From assembly GCA_023429995.1 (NCBI GenBank), contig JAEZCE010000032.1, positions 1-64,000 of the forward strand: a stretch of 64,000 nt of DNA. The letters run 5' to 3'. The DNA comes from Bacillota bacterium. Its GTDB lineage: Bacteria; Bacillota; UBA4882; UBA8346. The position numbers and the translations under genes are program-made. The number at the start of each line of letters is the position of its first letter. Positions within the stretch are counted from its first letter, which is position 1. Of the stretch, positions 26,083-34,159 are shown piece by piece. The notes under the pieces were generated by a model, which saw nothing but the letters and a program-made list of their open reading frames with translations, did no database searches and was not told the origin of the DNA.

Positions 26083-27951
26083 TTGACGGCAAAACAAAGC
26101 AGTCAGCACATTTGGGAAATTATTGAAAAATCGTTGAATGAAGTCAGTAAACCAGGTCGGTATATTGGTGGCGAATATAACTGTCAGGTTAAAGATTGGA
26201 CAACCACTGATTTTAAAGCAGTCCTGGCCTTTCCGGATGTTTACGAAATCGGCCTGTCCCATTTAGGATTAAGAATTCTTTATGAATTGATTAATTCACA
26301 ATCGGGAATGTTGGCCGAAAGGGTCTACGCACCCTGGCCTGATTTTCAGGAGCTACTTCAAAAAAAGGACTTGCCGCTTTTTTCTCTGGAAAACAAACGG
26401 GGGCTCTATGAATTCGATATGGTAGGCTTTTCTCTTCAATACGAACTCAGCTATACCAACGTACTAACAATTTTATCACTTGGTAAAATACCCATTTTCA
26501 GCAAAGATAGGACCGAAGATGATCCCCTTATAATCGGCGGAGGGCCTTGTACTTATAATCCGGAACCTATGGCTGATTTTTTTGATTGTTTTTTTATTGG
26601 AGAAGCAGAAGAAGTATTGGTTGAAATCTGCAAACAAATTCTTGAGTGGAAACACTCCGGAGCCCCAAAATCAAAATTGCTGGAAAATTTGGGAGAAATT
26701 TCGGGCGTATACGTTCCTTCCCATTTCCAAGTTAATTACAAGGCAGACGGAACGATTGCAGAGATTAAACATTTAACCGACAGTCAACCTGTACGGGCTG
26801 TGGTTCAGGACTTAACAACTGTTTTTTATCCTGAAAAATGGCTGGTACCCTATTTAGATATTGTCCATGACAGGATAATTTTTGAAATCCAAAGAGGCTG
26901 CACCCGAGGCTGCCGTTTTTGTCAGGCCGGTATGATTTACCGGCCAGTTCGCGAAAAACCGCCTGAAGTTGTTATGAATTCCCTTCAAAAATTAGTGAAA
27001 GACACGGGTTATGATGAATTATCTTTGACCTCCCTCAGCAGCGCTGATTATAGTCATATTCAGCATCTAATCAGTGAAGCTTGTGCTTGTTTTAATCCCT
27101 TAGGAGTCAATATTTCTTTACCCTCTTTGCGTATTGATTCCTTTTCGGTTGACCTGGCCTCTAAATTTCAAAGCGCTCGCAAAAGCAGTCTTACATTTGC
27201 GCCTGAGGCCGGTTCCGACCGGTTGCGCCGGGTTATTAATAAAGGAGTGACTGCTGAAGATTTATTAAATGCCGCTGAAGCAGCATTTAAAGCCGGCTGG
27301 CAAAAATTAAAACTCTATTTTATGATTGGTTTACCTACTGAAACAGAGGAAGATTTGACGGGTATCGTCGAAATGGTGGAAGCGGTCTTTAAAATCGGAA
27401 AAAGGATTCATCCTAAAACCAATGCTCTCCGAATAACGGCCAGTATTTCAACATTTGTACCCAAATCCAACACCCCATTTCAATGGCAAGGACAGATTTC
27501 AATTGCGGAAACTGTGAAAAAACAACGTTATTTCCAAGAACACCTCCGTGGTCGCTCCATTGAACTCAATTGGCATGATCCGTTGATGAGTCATCTTGAA
27601 GGAATTTTTGCCCGCGGCGATCGTCGCTTGAGCTCCATTATTTATGAGGCATGGCAGAAAGGAGCTGGATTTGACGGCTGGAGTGACCAATTACAATATC
27701 AATTATGGATGGATGTTTTTGCAGCCAACAATCTCGAACCTGATTTTTATACGAGAGAACGGCAATTGGATGAAATCTTACCGTGGTCCCATATCCATAG
27801 TGGTATTCGTGGCGATTTTTTAAAGGAAGAATATGAACGGGCTTTAGATGCAGTTTTAACTCCAGATTGTCGAAATGACGCATGCTCTGATTGCGGTGTT
27901 TGTAGTGCGCTTGACATTAAAAAAAATATAGTCGGTGAATCCAATGGCTGA
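26083..27951 (+). CDS. TIGR03960 family B12-binding/radical SAM protein
   Basis: 622 residues. An N-terminal region (DVYEIGLSHLGLRILYELIN) resembles a degenerate cobalamin-binding domain; the radical SAM motif CTRGCRFC holds C273, C277 and C280. The C-terminus is cysteine-rich (CRNDACSDCGVC). The family is widespread in clostridia directly before a DUF2344 gene and rng, as here, and its reaction is unknown; RNA or protein modification linked to translation is a reasonable inference. The start is TTG 26083 with GGAGGA upstream. Confidence 0.88.
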   Translation: MTAKQSSQHIWEIIEKSLNEVSKPGRYIGGEYNCQVKDWTTTDFKAVLAFPDVYEIGLSHLGLRILYELINSQSGMLAERVYAPWPDFQELLQKKDLPLFSLENKRGLYEFDMVGFSLQYELSYTNVLTILSLGKIPIFSKDRTEDDPLIIGGGPCTYNPEPMADFFDCFFIGEAEEVLVEICKQILEWKHSGAPKSKLLENLGEISGVYVPSHFQVNYKADGTIAEIKHLTDSQPVRAVVQDLTTVFYPEKWLVPYLDIVHDRIIFEIQRGCTRGCRFCQAGMIYRPVREKPPEVVMNSLQKLVKDTGYDELSLTSLSSADYSHIQHLISEACACFNPLGVNISLPSLRIDSFSVDLASKFQSARKSSLTFAPEAGSDRLRRVINKGVTAEDLLNAAEAAFKAGWQKLKLYFMIGLPTETEEDLTGIVEMVEAVFKIGKRIHPKTNALRITASISTFVPKSNTPFQWQGQISIAETVKKQRYFQEHLRGRSIELNWHDPLMSHLEGIFARGDRRLSSIIYEAWQKGAGFDGWSDQLQYQLWMDVFAANNLEPDFYTRERQLDEILPWSHIHSGIRGDFLKEEYERALDAVLTPDCRNDACSDCGVCSALDIKKNIVGESNG

Positions 27952-28633
27952 ATATCGTCTTCGTTTTAGTAAAGAAAAAAACTTAAAATTTCTTTCCCAT
28001 CTGGAATTGATTCGCACCATGGAACGGGCATTCAGACGCGCTCAATTACCGTTGGTATATTCCGAAGGGTTTCATCCCCATCCTAAACTTAGTTTCGGGC
28101 CTGCACTGGCTGTAGGAATTAGCAGTAATGATGAGTATCTTGATTTTCAGTTGTTCCACGATATCGATCCTGAAAAAATTAAAATTAGCTTGAATCAATC
28201 TTTACCAGAGGGGATCCGGGCCATTGCAATTGCGCGTTTTGGTATCCATCATAGTAAAACTTTAAATGCCGTCATCAATCGCGCAAGCTATTCCATACAA
28301 TTGAAACCATTATCTGAAGATCTTTCCAAAGTAGTTGAATGGCTAAAACAGCTGATTGATTTGCCGGAGCTAGTCGTTCCACGTTCTTCAAAAGACGGCC
28401 AAAAATTAGTAAACATTCGCCCTTGGCTGCATAATTTAACTATTGAGGTAATTGACGCTCAAAAATCCGTCCTGGAACTTCGATTTACCGGAGAGATTGG
28501 CAGCGGAGGAAATTTACGCCCGGAAGATATCACCTCAAATATCCCTTATCCGGTAGAAGTACTTGGTGTTGCAAGGATTGGTTTGTGGCATGAGGAGAAA
28601 GGTTCAATATCCAGGCCGATGGATTTGTGTTAA
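27944..28633 (+). CDS. TIGR03936 family DUF2344 protein
   Basis: 229 residues beginning MAEYRLRFSKEKNLKFLSHL, with ERAFRRAQLPLVYSEGFHPHP and LSFGPALAVGISS, the hallmark blocks of DUF2344. In many genomes this domain is fused to the C-terminus of the preceding radical SAM protein; here it is separate but overlaps its gene by eight bases (from ATG 27944), so both are probably made as a complex. The function is unknown. Confidence 0.88.
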   Translation: MAEYRLRFSKEKNLKFLSHLELIRTMERAFRRAQLPLVYSEGFHPHPKLSFGPALAVGISSNDEYLDFQLFHDIDPEKIKISLNQSLPEGIRAIAIARFGIHHSKTLNAVINRASYSIQLKPLSEDLSKVVEWLKQLIDLPELVVPRSSKDGQKLVNIRPWLHNLTIEVIDAQKSVLELRFTGEIGSGGNLRPEDITSNIPYPVEVLGVARIGLWHEEKGSISRPMDLC

Positions 28634-28649
28634 AGCCGGGGGGTAATCG

Positions 28650-30332
28650 ATGAATAAAGAAATTTTAATCAATATAGGTATCAATGAAGTCAGAGTGGCA
28701 ATTTTGGAAGATGGAAATTTGGTCGAATTTAATGTTGAGCGTCAGGATGAACAACGTCGGGCCGGTAACATTTATCTTGGAAAAGTCGAAAATGTTTTAC
28801 CGGGTATGCAAGCAGCTTTTATTAATATCGGGGAAGAAAAAAACGCCTTTATTTATATCGATGATGTAGTTGGCAAAGATGAAACAAATAATAACGAACA
28901 CTTAAAAAATTTATCCATTAAAGATTTATTGCATGAAGGTCAGGAACTGATGGTGCAAATGATTAAAGAACCGATGGGCACCAAAGGAGCCAGGGTCGTC
29001 ACCCAAATAACAATTCCCGGTCGTTATTTGGTATTTCTTCCCAATATTGATTATATAGGAATATCCCGACGGATTGAGAATGAGGATGAACGTGAACGGT
29101 TAAAGTCAATTGTAACTTCTTTTAAAGGTCCGGGAGTTGGAATCATTATTCGGACAGCTGCTGAAGAAGTGGAAGCCGGTGAACTTCAGAGCGACTATGA
29201 ATTTTTAGTCAATGTATGGAAAAAGATTCAAAAGAAAGTAAAGAAAGGAGCAGGTCCCAATTTACTTTACCGGGATCACGATCTCCTTTACCGTATTTTA
29301 CGGGATTATCTGAGTAAGGATATCAACCGATTGCTTATTGACGAATTCGATGTTTTTACCAAAGCCACTGAACTTGTCAAAAGCTTGGCGCCATCCTGCA
29401 AAAACCGCATCCAGTTTTATAATGATGAAACTCCATTGTTTGAAGTCTCCAATGTAGAACTGCAATTGGAAAAAGCGTTAAAGAAAAAAGTATGGCTCGA
29501 TTGTGGAGCATACTTGGTCTTTGATCAGACGGAAGCTTTAGCGGTTATTGATGTAAACACCGGCAAATTTACCGGTTCCGTTAATTTAGAGGATACAGTC
29601 TTTCAAACTAATATGATGGCTGCCGTAGAGATCGCCCGGCAAATACGGTTACGTAATTTGGGCGGTATTATTATTGTTGATTTTATTGATATGGTTTCCG
29701 ATGAGGAACGCGCCCAGGTGATTGCTAAATTAACCTCCGAGTTGCAGCAAGACAAAACGAAAATAAACATCTTAGGATTTACTTCCCTAGGACTACTTGA
29801 AATTACCAGAAAAAAAGTTAAACAAAGCCTCCGTGAAATTTTGCAAGTTGAATGTGAAAATTGTGATGGCGTGGGCTTTGTTCCTTCGTTGGATAGTTTT
29901 GCACAAAAAGCGATGCGGAGTATCCAACAAATTGCAAACTACACCAAAGATGAATCACTGGTTATCGGTGTAAATCCTCAAATTGCCGCAATCTTAATCG
30001 GCCCTGGCGGCGCAAATCTTGATAAGATTGAACATACTTTGCATAAAACGATTTTTATCAAAGGACAAGAAAATCTGAAAGTCGATCAAGTCCATCTCTT
30101 GGCAAGCGGAACTAAAAACGAAATGGAAGCGTTGTTCTTACCGGTTAAAGAGGGAGAAATCATCAATTTAAAAATAACGGAAAACCACATTGCCAATCCA
30201 CAAGACGGAATTGCCAGGATTGAAGGATATGTCATTAACGTTGATTCTGCAGGAGGTTGCACCGGAAAAACCATTCGCGCCCTGATCACCAAAACTTTCA
30301 AAACTTATGCCAAAGCCGTAATTGTGGATTGA
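28650..30332 (+). CDS. rng: ribonuclease E/G
   Basis: 560 residues. An S1 RNA-binding domain occupies about residues 35-120 (GNIYLGKVENVLPGMQAAFI), followed by the RNase E/G catalytic core with the metal-binding aspartates in VIDVNTGKFTG and IIVDFIDM, and a zinc-link-like CENCDGVG. It cleaves single-stranded RNA, matures rRNA and takes part in mRNA decay. The N-terminal MNKEILINIGINEVRVAIL is typical. It sits upstream of rplU in the usual order. Confidence 0.95.
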   Translation: MNKEILINIGINEVRVAILEDGNLVEFNVERQDEQRRAGNIYLGKVENVLPGMQAAFINIGEEKNAFIYIDDVVGKDETNNNEHLKNLSIKDLLHEGQELMVQMIKEPMGTKGARVVTQITIPGRYLVFLPNIDYIGISRRIENEDERERLKSIVTSFKGPGVGIIIRTAAEEVEAGELQSDYEFLVNVWKKIQKKVKKGAGPNLLYRDHDLLYRILRDYLSKDINRLLIDEFDVFTKATELVKSLAPSCKNRIQFYNDETPLFEVSNVELQLEKALKKKVWLDCGAYLVFDQTEALAVIDVNTGKFTGSVNLEDTVFQTNMMAAVEIARQIRLRNLGGIIIVDFIDMVSDEERAQVIAKLTSELQQDKTKINILGFTSLGLLEITRKKVKQSLREILQVECENCDGVGFVPSLDSFAQKAMRSIQQIANYTKDESLVIGVNPQIAAILIGPGGANLDKIEHTLHKTIFIKGQENLKVDQVHLLASGTKNEMEALFLPVKEGEIINLKITENHIANPQDGIARIEGYVINVDSAGGCTGKTIRALITKTFKTYAKAVIVD

Positions 30333-30488
30333 CAACCGTAAATCTCCATGTTAATATTATTTTTGTGGGTTTTTAACCTCATTGATGGGGTTACTCCATG
30401 AACCGTTCGATAAGGCCAATAAATCTCTAAGATGAATTTTCTTTCTAGAGTGCCGAGTTCGGCGAGTCTAATGCGGGGAGGTGTTAAA
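30333..30488 (+). promoter_or_regulatory. candidate ribosomal protein L21 leader RNA
   Basis: The 156 bases between rng and rplU hold two small hairpins close to the ribosome site: CTCTA (30424-30428) with TAGAG (30445-30449), and GCCG/CGGC (30451-30462) with an AGTT loop, then GGGGAGGTG. A structured L21 leader upstream of rplU is known in Firmicutes and probably gives autoregulation. The match to the known consensus was not tested. Confidence 0.5.
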
Positions 30489-30860
30489 ATGTATGCAATC
30501 ATCGAATGTGGCGGCAAGCAGTACAAAGTACAAGAAGGCGACAGAGTCAAGGTAGAAAAAATCGCGGCTGAAGTTGGTTCAACGGTTAGTATCGATAAAG
30601 TATTGATGCTTGGTGGAGATAAAACCGTTGTTGGAACTCCTTATGTCGAAGGTTATAAAGTCACCTGCAAAGTTGAAAATCAGGATAAAGATAAGAAAAT
30701 TCTGGTATTCCACTACAAGCCCAAAAAAAATATTCGGAAGCGCTATGGTCATCGTCAACCGTTTACCAGTCTTTTGATTGAAAAGATTGAGAAGGTTAAA
30801 AAGACTACTAAAAAAGCAGCGGCTGAATCCTCCGAAACAGCTGAACAAGTTGAAGCCTAA
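30489..30860 (+). CDS. rplU: 50S ribosomal protein L21
   Basis: 123 residues. MYAIIECGGKQYKVQEGDRV and the RKRYGHRQPFTSLLIEKI segment are diagnostic of L21; an alanine- and glutamate-rich tail of about 20 residues extends past the usual end. GGGGAGGTG precedes ATG 30489. The stop overlaps the start of prp by one base. Confidence 0.97.
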   Translation: MYAIIECGGKQYKVQEGDRVKVEKIAAEVGSTVSIDKVLMLGGDKTVVGTPYVEGYKVTCKVENQDKDKKILVFHYKPKKNIRKRYGHRQPFTSLLIEKIEKVKKTTKKAAAESSETAEQVEA

Positions 30861-31192
30861 TGGTGTCGATTCATATTAAACGGGATTCGTTCCATAACAT
30901 ATTAGGCTTTTCGTGCAAAGGACATGCTGATTATAGTGAAAAAGGCTCCGATGTAATATGCGCCGGTATTTCTGCTTTAACGATGACGTCTATTTTAGGG
31001 TTACAGGAACTTACCCAATTAAGTTTGCGAATTAAACAAAATTCTGAAAAGGGTTGGTTGGAATGCGATTGGGACAATGTCCCCGCCGAAATGGACCATG
31101 CAAATCTCATCGTTCAAGTTATGATGATCGGTTTAAAAGATATCGCCGCCCAGTATCCTGAATATTTAGAAGTTAGCGAAGTGGAGGTGTAA
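30860..31192 (+). CDS. prp: ribosomal-processing cysteine protease Prp
   Basis: 110 residues of the YsxB/Prp family. H22 in GHADYSEKG and C34 in DVICAGISAL fall at the positions of the catalytic dyad known in the Staphylococcus aureus enzyme. Prp removes the N-terminal extension of ribosomal protein L27 in Firmicutes; the L27 gene follows directly and carries that extension. The coding region overlaps rplU by one base. Confidence 0.93.
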   Translation: MVSIHIKRDSFHNILGFSCKGHADYSEKGSDVICAGISALTMTSILGLQELTQLSLRIKQNSEKGWLECDWDNVPAEMDHANLIVQVMMIGLKDIAAQYPEYLEVSEVEV

Positions 31193-31197
31193 TCAAT

Positions 31198-31500
31198 ATG
31201 GTGATTCAAAAAATCGACTTACAATTTTTCGCCCATAAAAAAGGAGTTGGAAGCTCCCGCAATGGTCGTGACAGTAATTCCCAACGTTTGGGAGTAAAAC
31301 GTTTTGGTGGCCAGCAGGTGTCGGCGGGCAGTATTATCGTCAGACAACGGGGTACCAAATTCCATCCCGGCAATAACGTTGGAATAGGATCGGATGACAC
31401 TTTATACGCCAAGATTGATGGCTTTGTGACTTTTGAACGAGTGGGTAAATCTGATAAACAGGTCAGTATTTATCCCGAGCAACAGAAAGCAAATGCCTAA
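31198..31500 (+). CDS. rpmA: 50S ribosomal protein L27 with cleavable N-terminal extension
   Basis: 100 residues. The N-terminus MVIQKIDLQFFAHKKG contains the Firmicutes-specific extension ending LQFF, with the Prp cut expected between F11 and A12 to expose AHKKG, which reaches the peptidyl transferase centre. The rest (GSSRNGRDSNSQRLGVKRFG, RQRGTKFHPGNNVGIG) is normal L27. GGAGGTG precedes the start. It is the last gene of the run, with a terminator behind it. Confidence 0.97.
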   Translation: MVIQKIDLQFFAHKKGVGSSRNGRDSNSQRLGVKRFGGQQVSAGSIIVRQRGTKFHPGNNVGIGSDDTLYAKIDGFVTFERVGKSDKQVSIYPEQQKANA

Positions 31501-31508
31501 ATTGAAAA

Positions 31509-31550
31509 GAAGCAGTCTCAGTAGCAAATGAGACTGCTTCTTTGTTTTCT
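31509..31550 (+). terminator. rpmA terminator
   Basis: GAAGCAGTCTCA (31509-31520) and TGAGACTGCTTC (31529-31540) form a perfect 12-base stem with an eight-base loop, then TTTGTTTTC. The remaining bases up to dacF (31801) are A/T-rich and must hold the dacF promoter, but no sigma-F or sigma-G match could be fixed. Confidence 0.92.
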
Positions 31551-31801
31551 TCATTAAAAAACTTGATTTTGTGGTTGATCATTCAGTAGTTTCAGAACTG
31601 AGTTTAACCGAGCGATTTTAAGATTCGTTCCTCACCGTAATTAATACCCCAAATCCCTTCATATTAGACTCTAAACTTTATTGATTCTCATCTGGAGAAT
31701 ATCCCCCCTCTTAAAATCTCTAAGAAGAATATAACGCACCAATATTGCGTATGATTTATTAATTCTTAATTGAAGTACGGTAGGAAGCAGGGGGGATTTT
31801 A

Positions 31802-32974
31802 GTGAGTAAATTTTTAAAATTTTGGATTATAATCCAACTATCGGTATTTTTATCGGTCGGTGTAGCGAGTTTATCTTTTGCGGAGGGTACAACTCTTAAA
31901 ATTGAATCATTATCATCAATTTTACTCGAACCCGAAAGCGGCGAAATTCTTTTTCAAAACAATGCTGAGCTTAAATTACCTCCCGCCAGTGTTACGAAAT
32001 TAATGGTTATGTTACTCACATTGGAAGCCATTGATAGAGGACAGATTAAATTAACCGACACAGTAACCGCTTCTCCGGAGGCTTGCAAAATGGGAGGTTC
32101 CCAAATCTGGTTAGAACCCGGCGAACAGATGACCGTCGCCGAATTACTCAAGGCTGTATGTATCGTTTCGGCAAACGATGCGTCCTATGCTTTGGCAGAA
32201 TATATATCGGGATCGGAAGAAAATTTTATTACTTTCATGAATAAAAGAGCTGCCGAACTTGGTCTAAAAGATACCCGTTACGTGAATACTACGGGATTGG
32301 AACCCGGTTCCGGGCAATCCGGCAATGTAACATCTGCCAAAGATATGGCTTCCTTAGCACGGGAAATTATTAAACATCCCACCGTCTTCCGGTGGTCCGG
32401 GGTATGGATCGATAATTTACGGGGTGGTAAGTCCTTTTTACGGAATACCAATAATCTCGTTCGGTTTTATCAGGGCTGTGACGGTTTAAAAACTGGTTTT
32501 ACAAGCCAAGCCGGTTTCTGCCTGGTAGCCACTGCGAAACGTCAAGGTGTACGCCTAGTAGCTGTGGTTATGAAAGCTCCCAGTTCTCCAATACGTTCTA
32601 AAGATATTAGCAAATTATTTAATTATGGTTTTGCCCAATATAAATCATATCCCATATACCAAGGTGGAGAAAGCCTTGGCAAAGTAACCGTCTTTTTAGG
32701 TCGACAAAATCAAGTTGAAGCCATCGTGCCGAGAGAATTAACTGCAGTACTTAAACGGAATTTTCAAGGTGAAGTTGGCAGAACTGTAAAATTATCGCCA
32801 CTTATAAGGGCACCCGTTATAAAAGGCGCTAAAATTGGTGAAGTACTTCTAAACGCCGCTGGAAAAAGTTGTGGCGGCATTGATTTGGTAGCAAATCATG
32901 ATGTACCGAAAGCATCATTTTTTGAACTTTGTTCACAAATATTCCACCGGATTATTAGCGCAGGGGTAAACTAA
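31802..32974 (+). CDS. dacF: D-alanyl-D-alanine carboxypeptidase DacF
   Basis: 390 residues. The signal peptide ends near LSFAEG. The penicillin-binding motifs are SVTK (S63 and K66), SAN (S123 to N125) and KTG (K230 to G232), and a PBP5-type C-terminal domain follows. It trims the terminal D-Ala of peptidoglycan, in Bacillus during forespore cortex synthesis. The order dacF-spoIIAA-spoIIAB-sigF is the Bacillus arrangement. The start is GTG 31802 with a GGGGGGA site. Confidence 0.93.
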   Translation: MSKFLKFWIIIQLSVFLSVGVASLSFAEGTTLKIESLSSILLEPESGEILFQNNAELKLPPASVTKLMVMLLTLEAIDRGQIKLTDTVTASPEACKMGGSQIWLEPGEQMTVAELLKAVCIVSANDASYALAEYISGSEENFITFMNKRAAELGLKDTRYVNTTGLEPGSGQSGNVTSAKDMASLAREIIKHPTVFRWSGVWIDNLRGGKSFLRNTNNLVRFYQGCDGLKTGFTSQAGFCLVATAKRQGVRLVAVVMKAPSSPIRSKDISKLFNYGFAQYKSYPIYQGGESLGKVTVFLGRQNQVEAIVPRELTAVLKRNFQGEVGRTVKLSPLIRAPVIKGAKIGEVLLNAAGKSCGGIDLVANHDVPKASFFELCSQIFHRIISAGVN

Positions 32975-33029
32975 AAAATTATTGGCTTCATGTTTGAAAT
33001 TATCCTACTTAGAAAATACTTTTAACCCT

Positions 33030-33113
33030 GATTCTAAGTCGAACAGCCACCCCGGCGGAATTTTCATCACATCGTTGTCCCAGCAAAGCTGGGGTGGATG
33101 ACTACTTCGAATC
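33030..33113 (+). ncRNA. possible structured RNA between dacF and spoIIA
   Basis: Outer stem: GATTC (33030-33034) with GAATC (33109-33113), then AAGT (33036-33039) with ACTT (33104-33107). Inner stem: CCACCCC (33047-33053) with GGGGTGG (33091-33097). A rival hairpin CCCAGC (33079-33084) with GCTGGG (33088-33093) shares bases with the inner stem, so the two exclude each other. It matches no riboswitch class known to me. Transcription from dacF would include it. Confidence 0.35.
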
Positions 33114-33159
33114 CGAGGGAATATGGTTTATTGCTCAAACTTAAATATAGCCTGAATCC

Positions 33160-33221
33160 GCCCGATGTGACTGTTTAAAAAGGCAAAAACCGTTACAAAC
33201 AGTGAATTTCCGGGCTTTTTT
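33160..33221 (+). terminator. terminator after dacF
   Basis: GCCCG (33160-33164) pairs with CGGGC (33211-33215), and inside it ACTGTTT (33170-33176) pairs with AAACAGT (33197-33203). TTTTTT follows. It should end dacF transcription before the spoIIA promoter. Confidence 0.7.
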
Positions 33222-33234
33222 GTTTATTTATGCA

Positions 33235-33261
33235 GCAGGATCTTAATTTCAAGTGGCGAAT
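33235..33261 (+). promoter_or_regulatory. sigma-H type promoter of the spoIIA operon
   Basis: GCAGGATCT at 33235-33243 matches the -35 consensus RNAGGAWWW at eight of nine positions. After 11 bases, GGCGAAT at 33255-33261 matches the -10 consensus RNNGAAT. This spacing and position, 33 bases before the spoIIAA start, agree with the sigma-H promoter that drives spoIIA in Bacillus. Confidence 0.75.
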
Positions 33262-33293
33262 TTCTCAAGAAACTTCGGAGGGAGGATTACATT

Positions 33294-33629
33294 TTGATAT
33301 TGAAAACAGAGCGGCAAGGCGCTAACTTAATTGTATCCATCGATGGAGAACTTGATTTGGAGACTGCGCCGCTGTTTAAAGAGACTGTTGAAAAAAAACT
33401 TAACCAATATGAATCGGTCCGGCATTTAATACTGGATTTAGAAAAAGTTAATTTCATTGATAGTTCGGGGCTTGGAGCGATTTTAGGAAGATACAAACGT
33501 CTAAGCGGACAAGGTGGGAGACTATCAGTAATCAAAGTCTCCCAGCCAATTAAAAGGGTTCTTGAATTATCAGGATTATTAAAAGTAATAACCATTTATG
33601 AAAATCGCCATCAGGCTCTAGGGAATTGA
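33294..33629 (+). CDS. spoIIAA: anti-sigma F factor antagonist
   Basis: 111 residues with a STAS domain. DSSGLGAILGRYK holds S58, the residue phosphorylated by SpoIIAB in Bacillus, at the same number. Unphosphorylated SpoIIAA releases sigma-F in the forespore. The start is TTG 33294 after GGAGGGAGG. Confidence 0.96.
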   Translation: MILKTERQGANLIVSIDGELDLETAPLFKETVEKKLNQYESVRHLILDLEKVNFIDSSGLGAILGRYKRLSGQGGRLSVIKVSQPIKRVLELSGLLKVITIYENRHQALGN

Positions 33630-33712
33630 ATAGGCCAATCTATAAATTCCTTTTCTATTGATTGAAATTATAATCTTGAGCATTACCACTCAATTAACGG
33701 GGGTTGAAGTAA

Positions 33713-34159
33713 TTGAATAATTATTTAAAAGTTGAATTTCCAAGTATGCCTGGGAATGTTGGACTAGCCCGATTAATTGTTGCAACTTTTGCATCACAAT
33801 TGGAATTTACTTTGGCCGAGATCGAAGAAATTCGAGTCGCTGTTTCCGAAGGGGTTTCAAATTGTGTCATTCACGCTTATCCCAAAAATCCCGGTGTGGT
33901 CGAATTGCAACTGGATATTGCCGATGGCGTGTTAACCATTCAGATCAAAGATTTTGGCAAAGGAATTGAAAATATTGAGCAGGCAAAACAAGCTACCTAT
34001 TCAACCGAACCCGAGCATATGGGTCTTGGATTGGTATTTATGGAGTCTTTTATGGATGAAATGATATTAACCTCAATACCCATGGAAGGCACCACTGTAG
34101 TTATGAAAAAGCATCCGGAACGGGGGCCCGCCGATGTTGGGATCTCCGGAAATAACTAG
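33713..34159 (+). CDS. spoIIAB: anti-sigma F factor / serine kinase
   Basis: 148 residues of the GHKL kinase type. The N box EGVSNCVIHAYP, the G1 box DFGKGI and the G2 box MGLGLVFM are all present. SpoIIAB binds sigma-F and phosphorylates SpoIIAA. The start is TTG 33713 with only a moderate site, and an 83-base gap separates it from spoIIAA, longer than in Bacillus. It overlaps sigF by 26 bases. Confidence 0.95.
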   Translation: MNNYLKVEFPSMPGNVGLARLIVATFASQLEFTLAEIEEIRVAVSEGVSNCVIHAYPKNPGVVELQLDIADGVLTIQIKDFGKGIENIEQAKQATYSTEPEHMGLGLVFMESFMDEMILTSIPMEGTTVVMKKHPERGPADVGISGNN

